This document shows, one piece after another, positions 11,701 to 23,115 of a stretch of 64,000 nucleotides of DNA. Made by a program: the position numbers and the translations under genes. Origin of the DNA: Nymphaea colorata (taxonomy: Eukaryota; Streptophyta; Magnoliopsida; Nymphaeales; Nymphaeaceae); the NCBI RefSeq assembly GCF_008831285.2, contig NC_045138.2, forward strand, positions 26,569,934 to 26,633,933, in the 5' to 3' direction. The first letter of the stretch is position 1, and each line of letters opens with the position of its first letter. The notes below the pieces were generated by a model. It saw only the letters and a list, made by a program, of their open reading frames with translations. It had not been told where the DNA came from and ran no database searches.

Positions 11701-13712
11701 CGTATCTTTCCCACCATAGTTTTTTCATAGTAAATACTTTTGTCTCACACCTCCTAAAACTGACCATTACGCCAATGCATCGAGTTGGCCATGCATCGGC
11801 TACGTCCTTAGTCAACCATTTATTTCATGTGCATTTTATTGACCTTTTAAACTTGATGGTAGGGATGTTGCCTCAACAAGATCCAAATGCAGTTCCCATG
11901 TCTCACGGAACAGATTCCCCTTTTGTAGTACGGGGTTCCTTGCGTCTTTCCTACTTTATTTTTTTCATAGTAAATACTTTTGTCTGACACATAACCTCCT
12001 AAAACTGACCATTATGCCGATGCATCTAGTTGGCCATGCATCGGCTATGTCTTCAATTAAACATTTATTTCTAGTGCATTTGATTGACTTTTTGAACTTG
12101 ATGGTAGAGGCGTTGCATCATCAAAATCCATTTGCAGTTCCCATGTCTCACGAGACTGCTTCCCCTCTTGTTGTACGGGATTCATTGTATCTTTAATACC
12201 TAGTTTTTTTCATAGTCAATACTTTTGTCACACACATAACCTCCTAAAATTGACCATTATGCCGATGCATCTACTTGGTCATGCATCGGCTATGTCTTCA
12301 GTCCGCCAATTATTTTAAGTGCATGTGATTGACATCATTAACTTGATGACAGGGACGTTGCCTCGTCAATATCCATATGCAGTTCCCATGTCTCACGGGA
12401 TTGCTTCCCCTCTTGGTGCACGAGGTTCATCGTATCGTTCCTACCATACTTTTTTCATAGTAAATACTTTTGTCTCACACATAACCTCCTAAAACTGACC
12501 ATTATGCCGATGCATCGAGTTGGCCATGCATCGGCTATGTCCTCAGTCAGCCATTTATTTCATGTGCATTTTATTGACATTTTAAACTTGATGGTAGGGA
12601 TGTTGCCTCATCAAGATCCAAATGCAGTTCCGATGTCTCGCGGAACAGATTCCCCTTTTGTAGTACGGGGTTCCTCGCGTCTCTCCTACCTTAGTTTTTT
12701 CATAGTGAATACTTTTGTCTCACACATAACCTCCTAAAACTGACCATAATGACGATGCATCTAGATGACCATGCATCGGCTATGTCTTCAATTAATCATT
12801 TATTTCTAGTGCATTTGATTCACTTTTTGAACTTGATGGTAGGAGCGTTGCATCATCAAGAACCATTTGCGATTCCCATGTCTCACGAGACTGCTTCCCC
12901 TCTTGTTGTACGGGGTTCATCGCATCTTTTCTACCTAGTTTTTTCATGGTCAATACTTTTGTCACACACATAACCTCCTAAAACTGACCATTATGCCGAT
13001 GCATCTAGTTGGCCATGCATCGGCTATGTCTTCAGTCCGCCAATTATTTTAAGTGCATGTGATTGACAAAATTAACTTGATGGCAGGGACGTTGCCTCAT
13101 CAATATCCATATGCAGTTCCCAAGTCTCACAGGACTGCTTCCCCGCTTGTTGTATAGGGTATCTTTCCTACCTTAGTTTTTTCATAGTCAATACTTTCGT
13201 CTCACACATAACATCCTAAAACTGACCATTATGCCGACGCATCTAGTTGGTCATGCATTGGCTACGTCTGCAGTTCGCCATTTATTTCAAATGCATGTGA
13301 TTGACATTTGTAACTTGATGGCAGGGACGTTGCCTCATCAATATCCATATGCAGTTCCCATGTCTCACGGGAGTGCTTCCCCGCTTGTTGTATAGGGTAT
13401 CTTTCCTACCTTAGTTTTTTCATAGTGAATACTTTTGTCTCACACATAACCTCCTAAAACTGACTATTATGCCGATGCATCTAGTTGACCATGCATCGGC
13501 TATGTCTTCAATTAATCATTTATTTCTAGTGCATTTGATTGACTTTTTGAACTTGATGGTAGGTGCGTTGCATCATCAAAATCCATTTGCAGTTCTCATG
13601 TCTCACGAGACTGCTTACCCCCTTGTTGTACGGAGTTCATCGTATCTTTCCTACCTAGTTTTTTCATAGTCAATACTTTTGTCTCACACATAACCTACTA
13701 AAACTGACCATT

Positions 13713-14910
13713 ATGCTGATGCATCTAGTTGGTCATGCATCGGCTATGTCTTTAGTCAACCATTTATTTCAACTGCATTTGATTGACTTTTTGAACTTGA
13801 TGGTAGAGGCATTGCGTCATCAAGATCCATATGCACTTCCCAGGTCTCACGGGACTGCTTTTCCTCTGGTTGTACGGGTTTCATCGTATCACTTGCACCC
13901 ATAATGAGACAATCACACATCATTAAGACATTAACAACTCATCTCTTGAGTGCTCCTTAAGTTATAAGTATCGCTCTCGCTTGTCAAGACGATGAGGCGA
14001 GATGCACAAGAATGTCAACAATAATCTCAAACAAAGTCTATCTTCGTTCATGTCTATTCGTCAAAAATGTGCTCGTAGATATAACATTCGCTACTTCTCC
14101 ACAAGAACTAAACAGCCATTTATTTCAATTTCACATAACTGACATTTTGAACATGATGGTAATGATGTTCCCTCATTCAAATCCATATGCATTTCTCATG
14201 TCCCACGGGATTGCTTACTTTTTTGTTGTACGTTGTTCATCGCATCTTTGCTACCCTAGTTTTTTCATAGTCAATACTTTTGTCTCACACATAACCTCTT
14301 AAAACTGACCATTATGCAGATGCATTTAGTTGGACATGCGTCGGTTATGTCTTTAGTCAGCCATTTATTTCAGGTGCATTTGATTGACTTTTTGAACTTG
14401 TTGGTAAGGGCATTGCCTCATCAAGATCCATATGCAGTTCCCAGGTCTCACGGGATTGCTTCTCCTCTGGTTGTACGGGTTTCATCGTATCATTTGCGCC
14501 CATAATAGGACGATCACACATCATTAACAACTCATCTCTTGAGTGCTCCTTAAGCTATAAGTATCGCTCTCTCTCGCCAAAACGATGAGGCGAGATGCAC
14601 AAGATTGCCAATAATAATCCCAAACAAAATCTATGTTCGTTCATGTCTATTCATAAAAAATGTGCTCGCAGATGCAACATCCGCTACTTCACCACGAGAA
14701 CCAAACAGCCATTTATTTCTATTGCACATAATTGACAATTTGAACTTGATGGTAGGGATGTTACCGCATCCAGATCCATATGTATTTCCCATGTGTCACG
14801 GGACTGCTTCCCTTTTGTTGTACGGGGTTCATCGTTTCTCTCCTACCCTAGTTTTTTCATAGTCAATACTTTTGTCTCAAACATAACCTCCTAAAACTGA
14901 GCATTATGCT
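13713..14910. repeat. right-end compound repeat: two ~600-bp units containing a non-satellite insert
   Basis: Here the array changes structure. A monomer at 13713 is followed by ~205 bp of different sequence (13905-14113, starting cccataatgagacaatcac and including gacgatgaggcgagatgcac), then a partial monomer. The whole set repeats once at 14314 with its insert at 14502-14705. The two units differ at many positions, so this is an older duplication than most of the array. After 14910 a few decayed monomers follow and the array fades out near 15200. Confidence 0.85.
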
Positions 14911-15215
14911 GATCCATCTAGTTGGCCATGCATCAGCTATGTCTTAAGTCCGCCATTTATTTCAAGTGCATGTGATTGACATTTTTGACTTGATGGAAGG
15001 GACGTTGCCTCATCAACATCCATATGCAGTTCGCATGTCTCACGGGACTGCTTCTCCTCTTATCTTTCATTGCATAGTTTTTTCATAGTCAATACTTTTG
15101 TCTCACACATAACCTCCTATAACTTACCATTATATCGATGAATCTAGTTGGTTGTGCATCGGCTATGTCTTCAGTCAGCCATTTATTTCAAGTGCATAAA
15201 GATTGCAACAATTAA

Positions 15216-18200
15216 TAAAAATTTCAACTTACGAATCTAAGCTTATAAATATTTTCTCTCTCTCTTTTCTTTTAATCTTTTCTTGCTTCGTATTTTTCGT
15301 TTTTTATTTTCTTAGCACTGCCAGAATTTGACTAGCTCCAACATCTAGTTCTGTAACTGTTGGAATAGCCCAACAGCTAGTCTTCTTCTTCAATCTTTTT
15401 TTTCAGTTTACAAATAAGGGACTGGTCTTCTTGTGTAACTTATGGCACGCTGTTTGTATGGTCATTCATTCAGAAATATATTCACGTTTTTATTCCCTGT
15501 GATAGTTTTGACTGTGGTATTGGGACTGCAAGACTGAGATTTCAATCCTTGTTTTTTGCTCTGATGAACAACAATAGTCCTCTCCTAACGGTTTGCAAAT
15601 TACAAAGTCATGTCTATATTTGGATTCCTAACAAAGATGAAGTAAAAATTGAGATGAAAGAAATGATAATTTGCAGGCAGAGCAGCTATCTCTGTGGAAC
15701 TCCTTTCTTATTAAATAAGAAAAACTTTCCACTTGATTACACCATAACATCTGAAAATGACCAAACCAGTACACCCATCTTGATCACATAGAACATACTC
15801 ATTCAATAAGCATCAGCACAAAAGCAATCTAGTGGTCTGGAAGGCATATAGGCTTAGTGTTTTGAACTTCTCAGGAACATGCAGAAATTAGATGTAATCA
15901 AAATAATAAAGTGCTGCCAAGATAGAAGCAACATGATCCTCAACATATGCTCTGACATATGTCTATAATAAACTAAACAATTTCTACATCTATGTCACAT
16001 CTTTTCTTCCTTCAAAAGTTTTTGCTTGTGACACTTTTTCTGATGCATAGAGTTACCTGTGATACATTAGGTCTAGTTTAGTGATTGTAGAAGGCCATTG
16101 GCGGAGTGAGATTTGCATTCAGGATGATCAATCTGATTGTATGGGAGCAGCAACAGCCAACAGTTCACTGCAGGTAAAACCTGTATCACATTTGAACAAC
16201 AAACTCAGCCTTATTCATTTTCAAATATTTTGTGCATTTCATAAAAATTACTATACATGTTAAACTTCCATCTAATCTACCCTAACGTTTATTAATGCAT
16301 GTAATCCTTAATAATCCAGTATCTTGAAACATTGCACCAAAAAACCACAAAACATCCTATAGATATGGCCTACTTAGTTTACAACTTTACATGATTGAAT
16401 ATACTAGCATTAACAAAAACACTTTTGATTTTACATTTGATTATTCAACCACGATGAAGGACAAGATTCAAAATTCAGCACTTAAGCAAATGGAAAGCTG
16501 TTGTATATTTCATCGGAAAAACTATAAATATCGCACCACCAGTCCTTTACCACTTCATGCAGGATCAATCAACTCAGTCAAAGCATCAGATTGTATGCCA
16601 CCAAATGGTGCCTTATCTAAGCCTTTTAGTGTCATAGTAAGATGGGTATCAAGGTATTCCTTGTCAACTCTTTCTTGCATAAGCTGAAGTCACCAAGAAT
16701 AGAGGGGGTGAATAAAGACGTATAAATCTAAGTTACAATGATTTATCATTGCTGAGAACCAGAACTAATACTCTAGATAAGTACATAAAAGCCACCAACA
16801 TACAAGCGCTTATTGAAATTTTCATGTGAGGACTTAATTGAATACAGCAGCTAGATTTATAATGATACTAACAACTTTTTGTTTTAAAACAACAATTCTC
16901 GCATTCATTGAAATCATTTGCTTTGTCGAATTTTTTTTCTTTTAAAACAATAGGTCCTGAATCCATTGGAGGCATTTGCCTGTCAAATTTGCTTTATGGA
17001 CTTATTGTGATATAAAATCAGTAGATCCTATGCATCCATGACATTTACAGTAAGCATAACTTGTAACAACTTTAGCTATTTCTCTGTTCTACAATTTTCA
17101 CATCAGGTTCTCTTGGAAATTCAACATGGATGTGCTTCTTAGTTCTCTTGCAAATGAAAACTATCACTGCCCTTCAAAATTTTTAAGTGCTCAATAAGAA
17201 TGCCTATTTCTACCATTAATTCTCATAGAACTGCATGTCTCTTTCCAATCAAATTTCTTGTCCTTAGTTCACCTAGAGAAGCAAACAAAAGGCCTCATGA
17301 GTGAACTCATAATCACATTTAAGAAACCATTGCAACTTCCAATTACTTGTTGCTTTTCAGGCAATGTAGATGATAATCCAGGAAGTGTGTGCTATGTTAT
17401 TTCAGTTCACTCACAAGAATATATAATGAAGCAGAATGGGACCAAAACATCCTCTTAATTGATGATAGAAGGGAAATTGTCTTACAAATCAGTCATGTTT
17501 TGTCAACCTTTCCAAGATTTGTCGCAACTCTCCAATAAAAGTATTTGAACAAAGGACTCACAATTCAAATTTAACAAACAATTTAGATCAGGAAGAGAAG
17601 AACCAAAGTTACCAAATGAGATATGTCAAATCTTACATACTCTCCAAATTGATTAAATTTCCAATTTTTTTGGGGAACTTTACAGCTAACCAGGTCATCT
17701 GGAGTTTCAATTTTCAAAGGATGCCAAATCAACATGGCCGAAGCAAATTATGAACCAATATTTTCACACTCTTGGAATAACTTTTAATTTACATATTTTT
17801 GAGGGTGATGGTGCCCCAAGTTCCTTTGGAATGGGACCAGATAATGGTTGCCCATGAGAGCTCTGGAAAGGTTAAAGAAAATCCAAAGTAGTGATATTCC
17901 AAAACCCAGGATTAATGGGGTAAGCATGATAAATTTTGTATTATTATATAAGAATGAATGAAAGTCCACATTGTCATCCAACAAATGACTCTTAGAGTGG
18001 GATCATGACAAAAGCCACTTCAATCCTAAGAACCTTCATCATGCAACCACGACAAATTCAAATTTGCAAGCAACCATAATGATATTCGAGCCGAACATTA
18101 TCCATCCCCCTAGTCATGCTAATAAATTAGGACAGACACCGTGTATGTACTTGTAGGAAAGCAAATTAAGGACTTGCTTGCTTGGACAGCAAAAACTACG

Positions 18201-18714
18201 TCATTTGATAAACTCCACACTAAAGCCAGTCATGGCAGAAAAGAGATCCAAGTAACAGCAGAACATGACTTTGAATCTTTAATTACACTTGCAGACTACT
18301 AACGTACTGGGGAAGGGTGCAAAAGACCTCAAAGCATGATTAACACCATACATGAGTAGTATACGGTCATAGCACTTCAGAAGTAGTGGCTCAGATTAAT
18401 TTGGAGCTGGCCAAGATGTTGTAGTTTAGTAATCTCCTTCAAAAGTGTCCCAGCCAGGCCTTGACCTTTGAGCACTCTTAAACCACCAAGTCATACTCTT
18501 TCCAAAATGTGCAATTTCCATATACTGCTGGAGTACATGTATTAAATTCATCTATTATCAAAAGATGTGCTCAGGCATTGAAAGACCACAATTGGCTCTG
18601 TTCCAATCTGGGTCACCAATGTCAGTGTGACTGCAATATTGTACCCTTCCAAGATTCTAAAAAAATAAACCTGCTTCCTTTGCATTAAAATGATGAAGAA
18701 TTAAGACAAGATCT
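15216..18714. other. AT-rich intergenic DNA, no gene seen
   Basis: Only short open frames (under 100 codons) without recognisable content or convincing splice context. I see no RNA gene, terminal repeats or long tandem repeats. A minus-strand stretch near 18430-18540 could be read as a short C-terminal exon but has nothing to support it. Confidence 0.6.
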
Positions 18715-19205
18715 TGAGGATACAAGAAAACAAGACCAATTTCATGAAGACAGGCAAAAGCTTCTTAAGGTATGCTAGGTGAACTTGACAATGAAGTGCA
18801 AGACTTACAAGCTGCAAGAAAAGGTCACGGTTATGATGGGAGTGATTACGTCGAGTATGCTAAGGAAGATGTCATTAAACAATTTGAAAGGGTGACTGAT
18901 GCTGCTTCTTCTATTCAACGTACATTTTGGGATGCTTCAGAATTCCTAATTGATGTCGTTGATTTGGTTAGTTTGCTCTTTCTAGAATTGCTGATGAAAG
19001 TGTCGTGAGCATTGTTGAACTGACAGATCCTTGGGCTAGTGAACAAAAAATGGATTCACTTACTAATTTTTGCTCTGTTAGGAGTGAGGCTCTGGGAGTT
19101 TGGGACAGACTAAGTGATATTGTTCACTTGACATTTTGTTTGGATAAGGGAACCAGAATTCAGATTATGATGGGTGGTTTCCCTACTGATAAATGGGCCT
19201 CATAA
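18715..19205 (+). pseudogene. unrecognised coding remnant, frame broken
   Basis: The plus strand reads like protein-coding DNA in pieces that change frame. First comes a charged stretch (QDLEDTRKQDQ, 18710-18770) ending at a stop; then 18772-18970 (MLGELDNEVQDL, EDVIKQFERVTDAASSI, FWDASEFL); then, in another frame after ~18985, ADESVVSIVELTDPWAS, SVRSEALGVWDRLSD, ending with TAA at 19203-19205. Acidic, helical composition and the continuity of sense suggest one former coding sequence with at least one frameshift or lost intron. I do not recognise the family. It may be a fragment of a retrocopied cellular gene. Confidence 0.4.
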
Positions 19206-20461
19206 GGGTGGATATTTAAGCTAAATGAATGGGATGACTCTTCACCATACAATGCTGGATTGAGGTATAGGTCGATTGCTTTACACATTTGGGTTGTCAT
19301 ACAGACCCTACAACACTCAAATTTTGCATTTAATGGGTTGGGTCTATAGATGGGCAGACCCATTTGTTTTGCTACACTATATAAGGCAGCTTGTGAATGG
19401 TCAATGGCATATCCCGGTTAATGAAAAGGAAATTGGGGTTGGTTGCCCTAGTTAAGGGTGCATAAGCACGAGTCTGTTTTTCTTATTTTATTTTTGTCGT
19501 GTGGCCTTTTTGGTAGTTAGGGGCTACCATACCATAAAACCATCACACTACACTATGAATGGTTGGTTTGAACTTTGAACTAATCCAACATGTGTCACAA
19601 AAGCATGGGGCCGTGTCTTCAACTGTATGCACTATGCAACTTTCTAATGCGCTGCAATAACCACCTTTTCTTGTTGTGTAATTTATTTTAATTGATGCAG
19701 TAAACACTTAGTTCATGCTAATCTAGCCCACATCGAGAAGTAGCATACACCTCATCCATGCATTAACCATGTGCCTCATGACAATCAAATTGAAAGTTTA
19801 AAGCTTCAAAGACAGTCCTTGTGAAATATAATTTTTGGATGAAGAGAATAAAAATGGATGAAAAACAATATAATCTAGATATAAAGAAATTCAACTTCTA
19901 AACATTCGATTGCAAACAAAGCTGATCATCCAACCACCACATCTTATAACAATCAACGCCATTGTCGATACTAAACCCAAACTCGAATTCCACGAAACAA
20001 GGCATATACACACAAAAAAATGGTAGAAGAAAGCCTTACGAGAGCGTGGTTTTCAGAGACAGTCAACTAACATTTTCGTTCATCCCCATCATGATAACAT
20101 AATAATGGAAGATTATGAAAATAATACAGATGAAAGTTATAGAATAGAGGAGAAATACACGACAAACAAAAGGAATTGAACACAAATCAGCCAAGCGAAG
20201 CATCGATTCATGGGTTCGCAGAAGCAACTTAACAGAACATCAAAAGCTCTATTGCAACCATAGAAAATCGAGCAAGATGATGCGTCCGCAAGAAAATGCT
20301 TATTCTGAATAGACGAAATAAAAAGGTTCAACATCGAAAGCTAGCACTGAAGGAACAAGGAAAAATAAATGCTAACCAACATGAATGAGATAGAAACGTG
20401 AGGAGCTTATTAACAGGCAGTGGTTTGGGTATGAAGGAAAGAACCAAGAAACGAACAATAC
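19206..20461. other. intergenic DNA, no gene seen
   Basis: AT-rich sequence without a supported gene. A T-rich minus-strand stretch at 20137-20334 looks like the kind of first intron that follows a GC-rich plant first exon, which would fit the candidate exon at 20462-20670. Confidence 0.5.
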
Positions 20462-20670
20462 CTGAAAATCAGACTCCCGATGGCTCCCAAGAAGGCGAGA
20501 AGGATGCGAAGGGGTTCGTCTGATGCGAGAAAAGGTCCAAGGCTGCCGATCGGACGATCTTGGAAGGCCTTCGTCTTCTGCGACAGATTGAACATTAGGT
20601 TCCTAGGATTCGCAAACGCAGGGAACCCGCCAAAGGATCTCTGGAGCCGGAAAGGGTCGTTGCACTCCAC
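20462..20670 (-). CDS. candidate first coding exon of an unidentified gene
   Basis: A GC-rich island in AT-rich DNA. On the minus strand an ATG at 20670 opens a frame MECNDPFRLQRSF...FANPRNLMFN...LGAIGSLIF that reaches a good donor site, TTTTCAG|GTATTG, at 20462/20461 with phase 2. The sequence downstream is T-rich like an intron. I could not find a continuing exon, and the plus strand also has a 69-codon frame here. It may be a 5' UTR exon instead. Weak call. Confidence 0.25.
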
Positions 20671-20959
20671 CGGCTCTGCCTCTGCTTGAAACGTAGGGTA
20701 CCCTGCATCCTCTTCCTTTGTTCCGCTTCTTTCATACGATCTCCATTAAAGCAAGGATGGCAGAAACGTAGGGTACCATGCATGAGAGCGATCCCTTTGG
20801 AAGCCAGTCTTGCAACGCAAAAGATAGACAGAGAGAGCAAGAGAGAGAGCGCGCACCAGTGAAGAAGTGCGGAGAGCGAAACACAATTCTTGCTTTTACC
20901 CGCGAAACATTCAAAACCGAGAATGGATAGAAGTTAGAACACAACCGTCCGTCCAAAAT

Positions 20960-22280
20960 AGGAAACCGCGCAAAGTTGAGATGAAAAGTGGTATGGAATC
21001 TATGGATGCCAAAAATTAAGAAAAGACCTTATGGTCTTCTATTAACTCCGTCCCCTACTTGGAAGAATAAAGTTTGAAGTTTCTTAATTTTACTAGGATA
21101 ATTAAAAAAAAAACAGTTATTTTTTAAATTTTGATATATGCAGTGTACCTCTTATAAGTCGCAAATGAAATATCACATTTTTTTTTCTTAATTTTGAAAG
21201 CCTTCATTTGAGGTAAAAATAAACCGAGGAATCCATTAACCAAGGAAAGGAAAATGCATTTCAGTGTGTCTACAAAGATCTCGCAGCAACTTCTACTTGA
21301 CAAGGATGTCAGCAAATCTATGATATCCAATGGAGCCGCTTCAAAAAAATGGGTATAGAACAAGAATTTAAGATCGGATTAAAAAATCGAATTGGATTAA
21401 GGTTCGGGTTTATGAATGAAATTCAAGATGATTCAGGTTCAAATTCAGATTTTAAGTAATATCTGGTTGGATATCTTTTATCTAATGTTAAGGCATTTAG
21501 AAAATTGTATTTTGGGAAAAAAAAAGTACACGCAAATTTACAAAATTTTAATTTTAGCTTATGTAAAAAATTTATTTTAACCCTGCTAAAATTTTAAAAC
21601 TACAGTTCACCCTCTTCAATAAACCAAAACAATTAATAACTTAACAACCCTTTTAGAAATCCACAAACCTTCCTCACAACTCTTTTATACGTTCTCTAAT
21701 ATTCCTCACAATTTTAGATACATGATTAAAATTTTCAAAATGTGACTTACAAATTATGCTTCACTTATAACAAGAAAGAAAGACAAAGCGGTAACCAACT
21801 ACCCAATTAAGAAGGATGGAGCCAAGGTAAGGTCTGTTTGGGCCTTTTCCCCACCTTAAAAAAAGAAAAAGAAAAAGAAAAAAGAATTACATGTAATTTT
21901 TTTAAAAAAAAATTGACCTGTTTTTTATAAAGTTTTTAAAAAATAATATTGCGGTCTTAATGAAATTTAAAAACTTTAATTCATCTCCTCATAAAGAAAT
22001 TTCTACCCATGCAATTATGGTTGTAGCTATCTAGGTGGCCTTTGATGATCATACGCAAAATCGATGAAAATCTTTGAGGCTTGCGCCGGTATGACGGCTT
22101 GACGGCTGGGTGGATCGATCGAGAATATCGTTTTGGTTTTCTTTCCGCAAAATATAACTCGCATCAGGCAGGCAAATTTTCAAATACATCCAATATTAAA
22201 TGCCAATCCCACATCCTACGCATCAAAAATATGATCTGCAATTAATTTGGTCCTCAAAAATCAACTTATCTTGGCGAATT
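20960..22280. other. intergenic DNA, no gene seen
   Basis: AT-rich, with poly-A/T runs and a short (aaaag)n stretch near 21860-21885. No coding region or RNA gene seen. Confidence 0.6.
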
Positions 22281-22382
22281 TAAACACCAACCATCTGTTG
22301 TTGGCCGTCGCAAGTTCAAATAAGTTCAAATAAGGCTGCCGTTGAAGCTACTATTAATTATTATTTCTCTATCATCGTTTCT

Positions 22383-22393
22383 CTATTTATACA
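22383..22393 (+). promoter_or_regulatory. TATA box of the cysteine-rich peptide gene
   Basis: ctatttataca lies about 95 bp before the ATG at 22481, which would give a 5' leader of roughly 65 bases. The damaged copy of this gene at 26 kb has lost exactly this stretch. Confidence 0.55.
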
Positions 22394-22480
22394 GAAGCTT
22401 TCACCTCCATTGCTCCTCGCAGAAGATCAAGAGTTGAGAACTAAAAAGACAAATTAGAAGGCATATTATTTGTGTAGGAG

Positions 22481-23115
22481 ATGGCTGCTGTTGCAAAGAG
22501 CAGGGTCGCTTCAGTCTCTCTTTTCCTCTCGGCCTTGCTGCTCCTCTCCCTCTTCGCCACTCCCTTGCCTCTTGCTGATGCTGCTCGTCCGGTCTCTGTT
22601 GGTAAGACACACCTCCATCTTCCTCTACTCGGTGGCCACTACCCATTTGCACTTAGTCGCTATTGAGCAGTATTTTGTATCAAGTATTAACTGAAAAGTT
22701 TGTTTTTCACAACCAAATTTGAGAACTAGAAAGACAAAATATAAAAGAACATGTAAAGATCGTGTTTTTTCTAAAAGAAAAGAACATCTGGAGCATTTTT
22801 TGTGTGCATGGAGGGAATAGTGTAGTTGGTAGAAGTGGTGAAAGGTCAGCAGTTCGATTCTTGTGAGGGTGACTCTTTTAAATTGAGAATGGCAAATACG
22901 TGATGCATAGTTGAGGAGTGTTTTACTCCTGGAAGCAGCTCCACCTTTAACGAGTCGTTTCTTTTATCGATTTTGACTGAAACATTTTGATGGCAGCGGT
23001 GAGCGACCAGGGTCCCATCTGCCCAGCCTGCGTCTGCTGCTCCCCTCGTCCTCCAGGTCAATGCTGCGAATCATGCTGCGCCTTTCCTCGCCAACCTCCT
23101 GCCTTCAACCCGTGA
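22481..23115 (+). CDS. small secreted cysteine-rich peptide, two exons (79 aa)
   Basis: Exon 1 is 22481-22601 and exon 2 is 22997-23115; the donor TTG|GTAAGA and acceptor GGCAG|CGG join in phase 1. Residues 1-35 are a clear signal peptide: MAAVAKSR, then a Leu/Ala/Ser-rich core ending ADAARP. The mature part is about 44 residues with eight cysteines arranged CPACVCC...CCESCC, separated by a Pro/Gly/Arg linker, and ends in a Pro-rich tail. The clustered Cys pairs suggest a disulfide-bonded or metal-binding apoplastic peptide. I recognise the general form (short plant Cys-rich secreted peptide) but not a named family. The intron carries a SINE-like element. A nearby duplicate is broken, so this is the surviving copy. 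Confidence 0.75.
22805..22880 (+). mobile_element. tRNA-derived SINE-like element in the peptide gene's intron
   Basis: The sequence gtgtagttggtagaagtgg resembles a polymerase III A box, and agttcgattcttgtg, ~30 bp later, resembles a B box. Spacing and order match a tRNA-like SINE head. The tail and duplications are not clear. Confidence 0.4.

Larger units (their letters stand above)
2753..15215. repeat. tandem array of ~244-bp monomers (about 50 copies), satellite-like
   Basis: Monomers of about 225-247 bp follow head to tail for ~12.5 kb. A typical monomer begins gccgatgcat, 10-bp spacer, atgcatcggc: a perfect inverted repeat. It continues through catttatttc, aacttgatggtaggg, cccatgtctcac, ttttttcatag, and ends near cacacataacctcctaaaa. 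Three types recur: A (spacer cgagttggcc, cagtcagccatttatttc), B (caattaatcatttatttc, gcgttgcatcatcaaaatcc) and C (cagtccgccaattatttta, gccaatatcc). In several places they follow in B-C-A order, giving a ~735-bp higher-order unit. Types A and B keep an open frame of about 77 codons from the ATG inside the palindrome; type C has a TAA near codon 20. I see no introns, promoter or match to a known protein, so I regard the frames as incidental. Some monomers are shortened (for example 3430-3656). Confidence 0.95.

Noticed and set aside
2719-14862. Family of many small genes encoding MPMH...-type proteins
   Set aside because: Tandem satellite monomers; one of the three types has an early stop, no promoters or introns and no recognised domain. 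Kept only as a low-interest finding.
2753-15215. CRISPR-like array of palindromic repeats
   Set aside because: Repeats are whole 244-bp monomers, 'spacers' are themselves repetitive, and the context is a plant nuclear genome.
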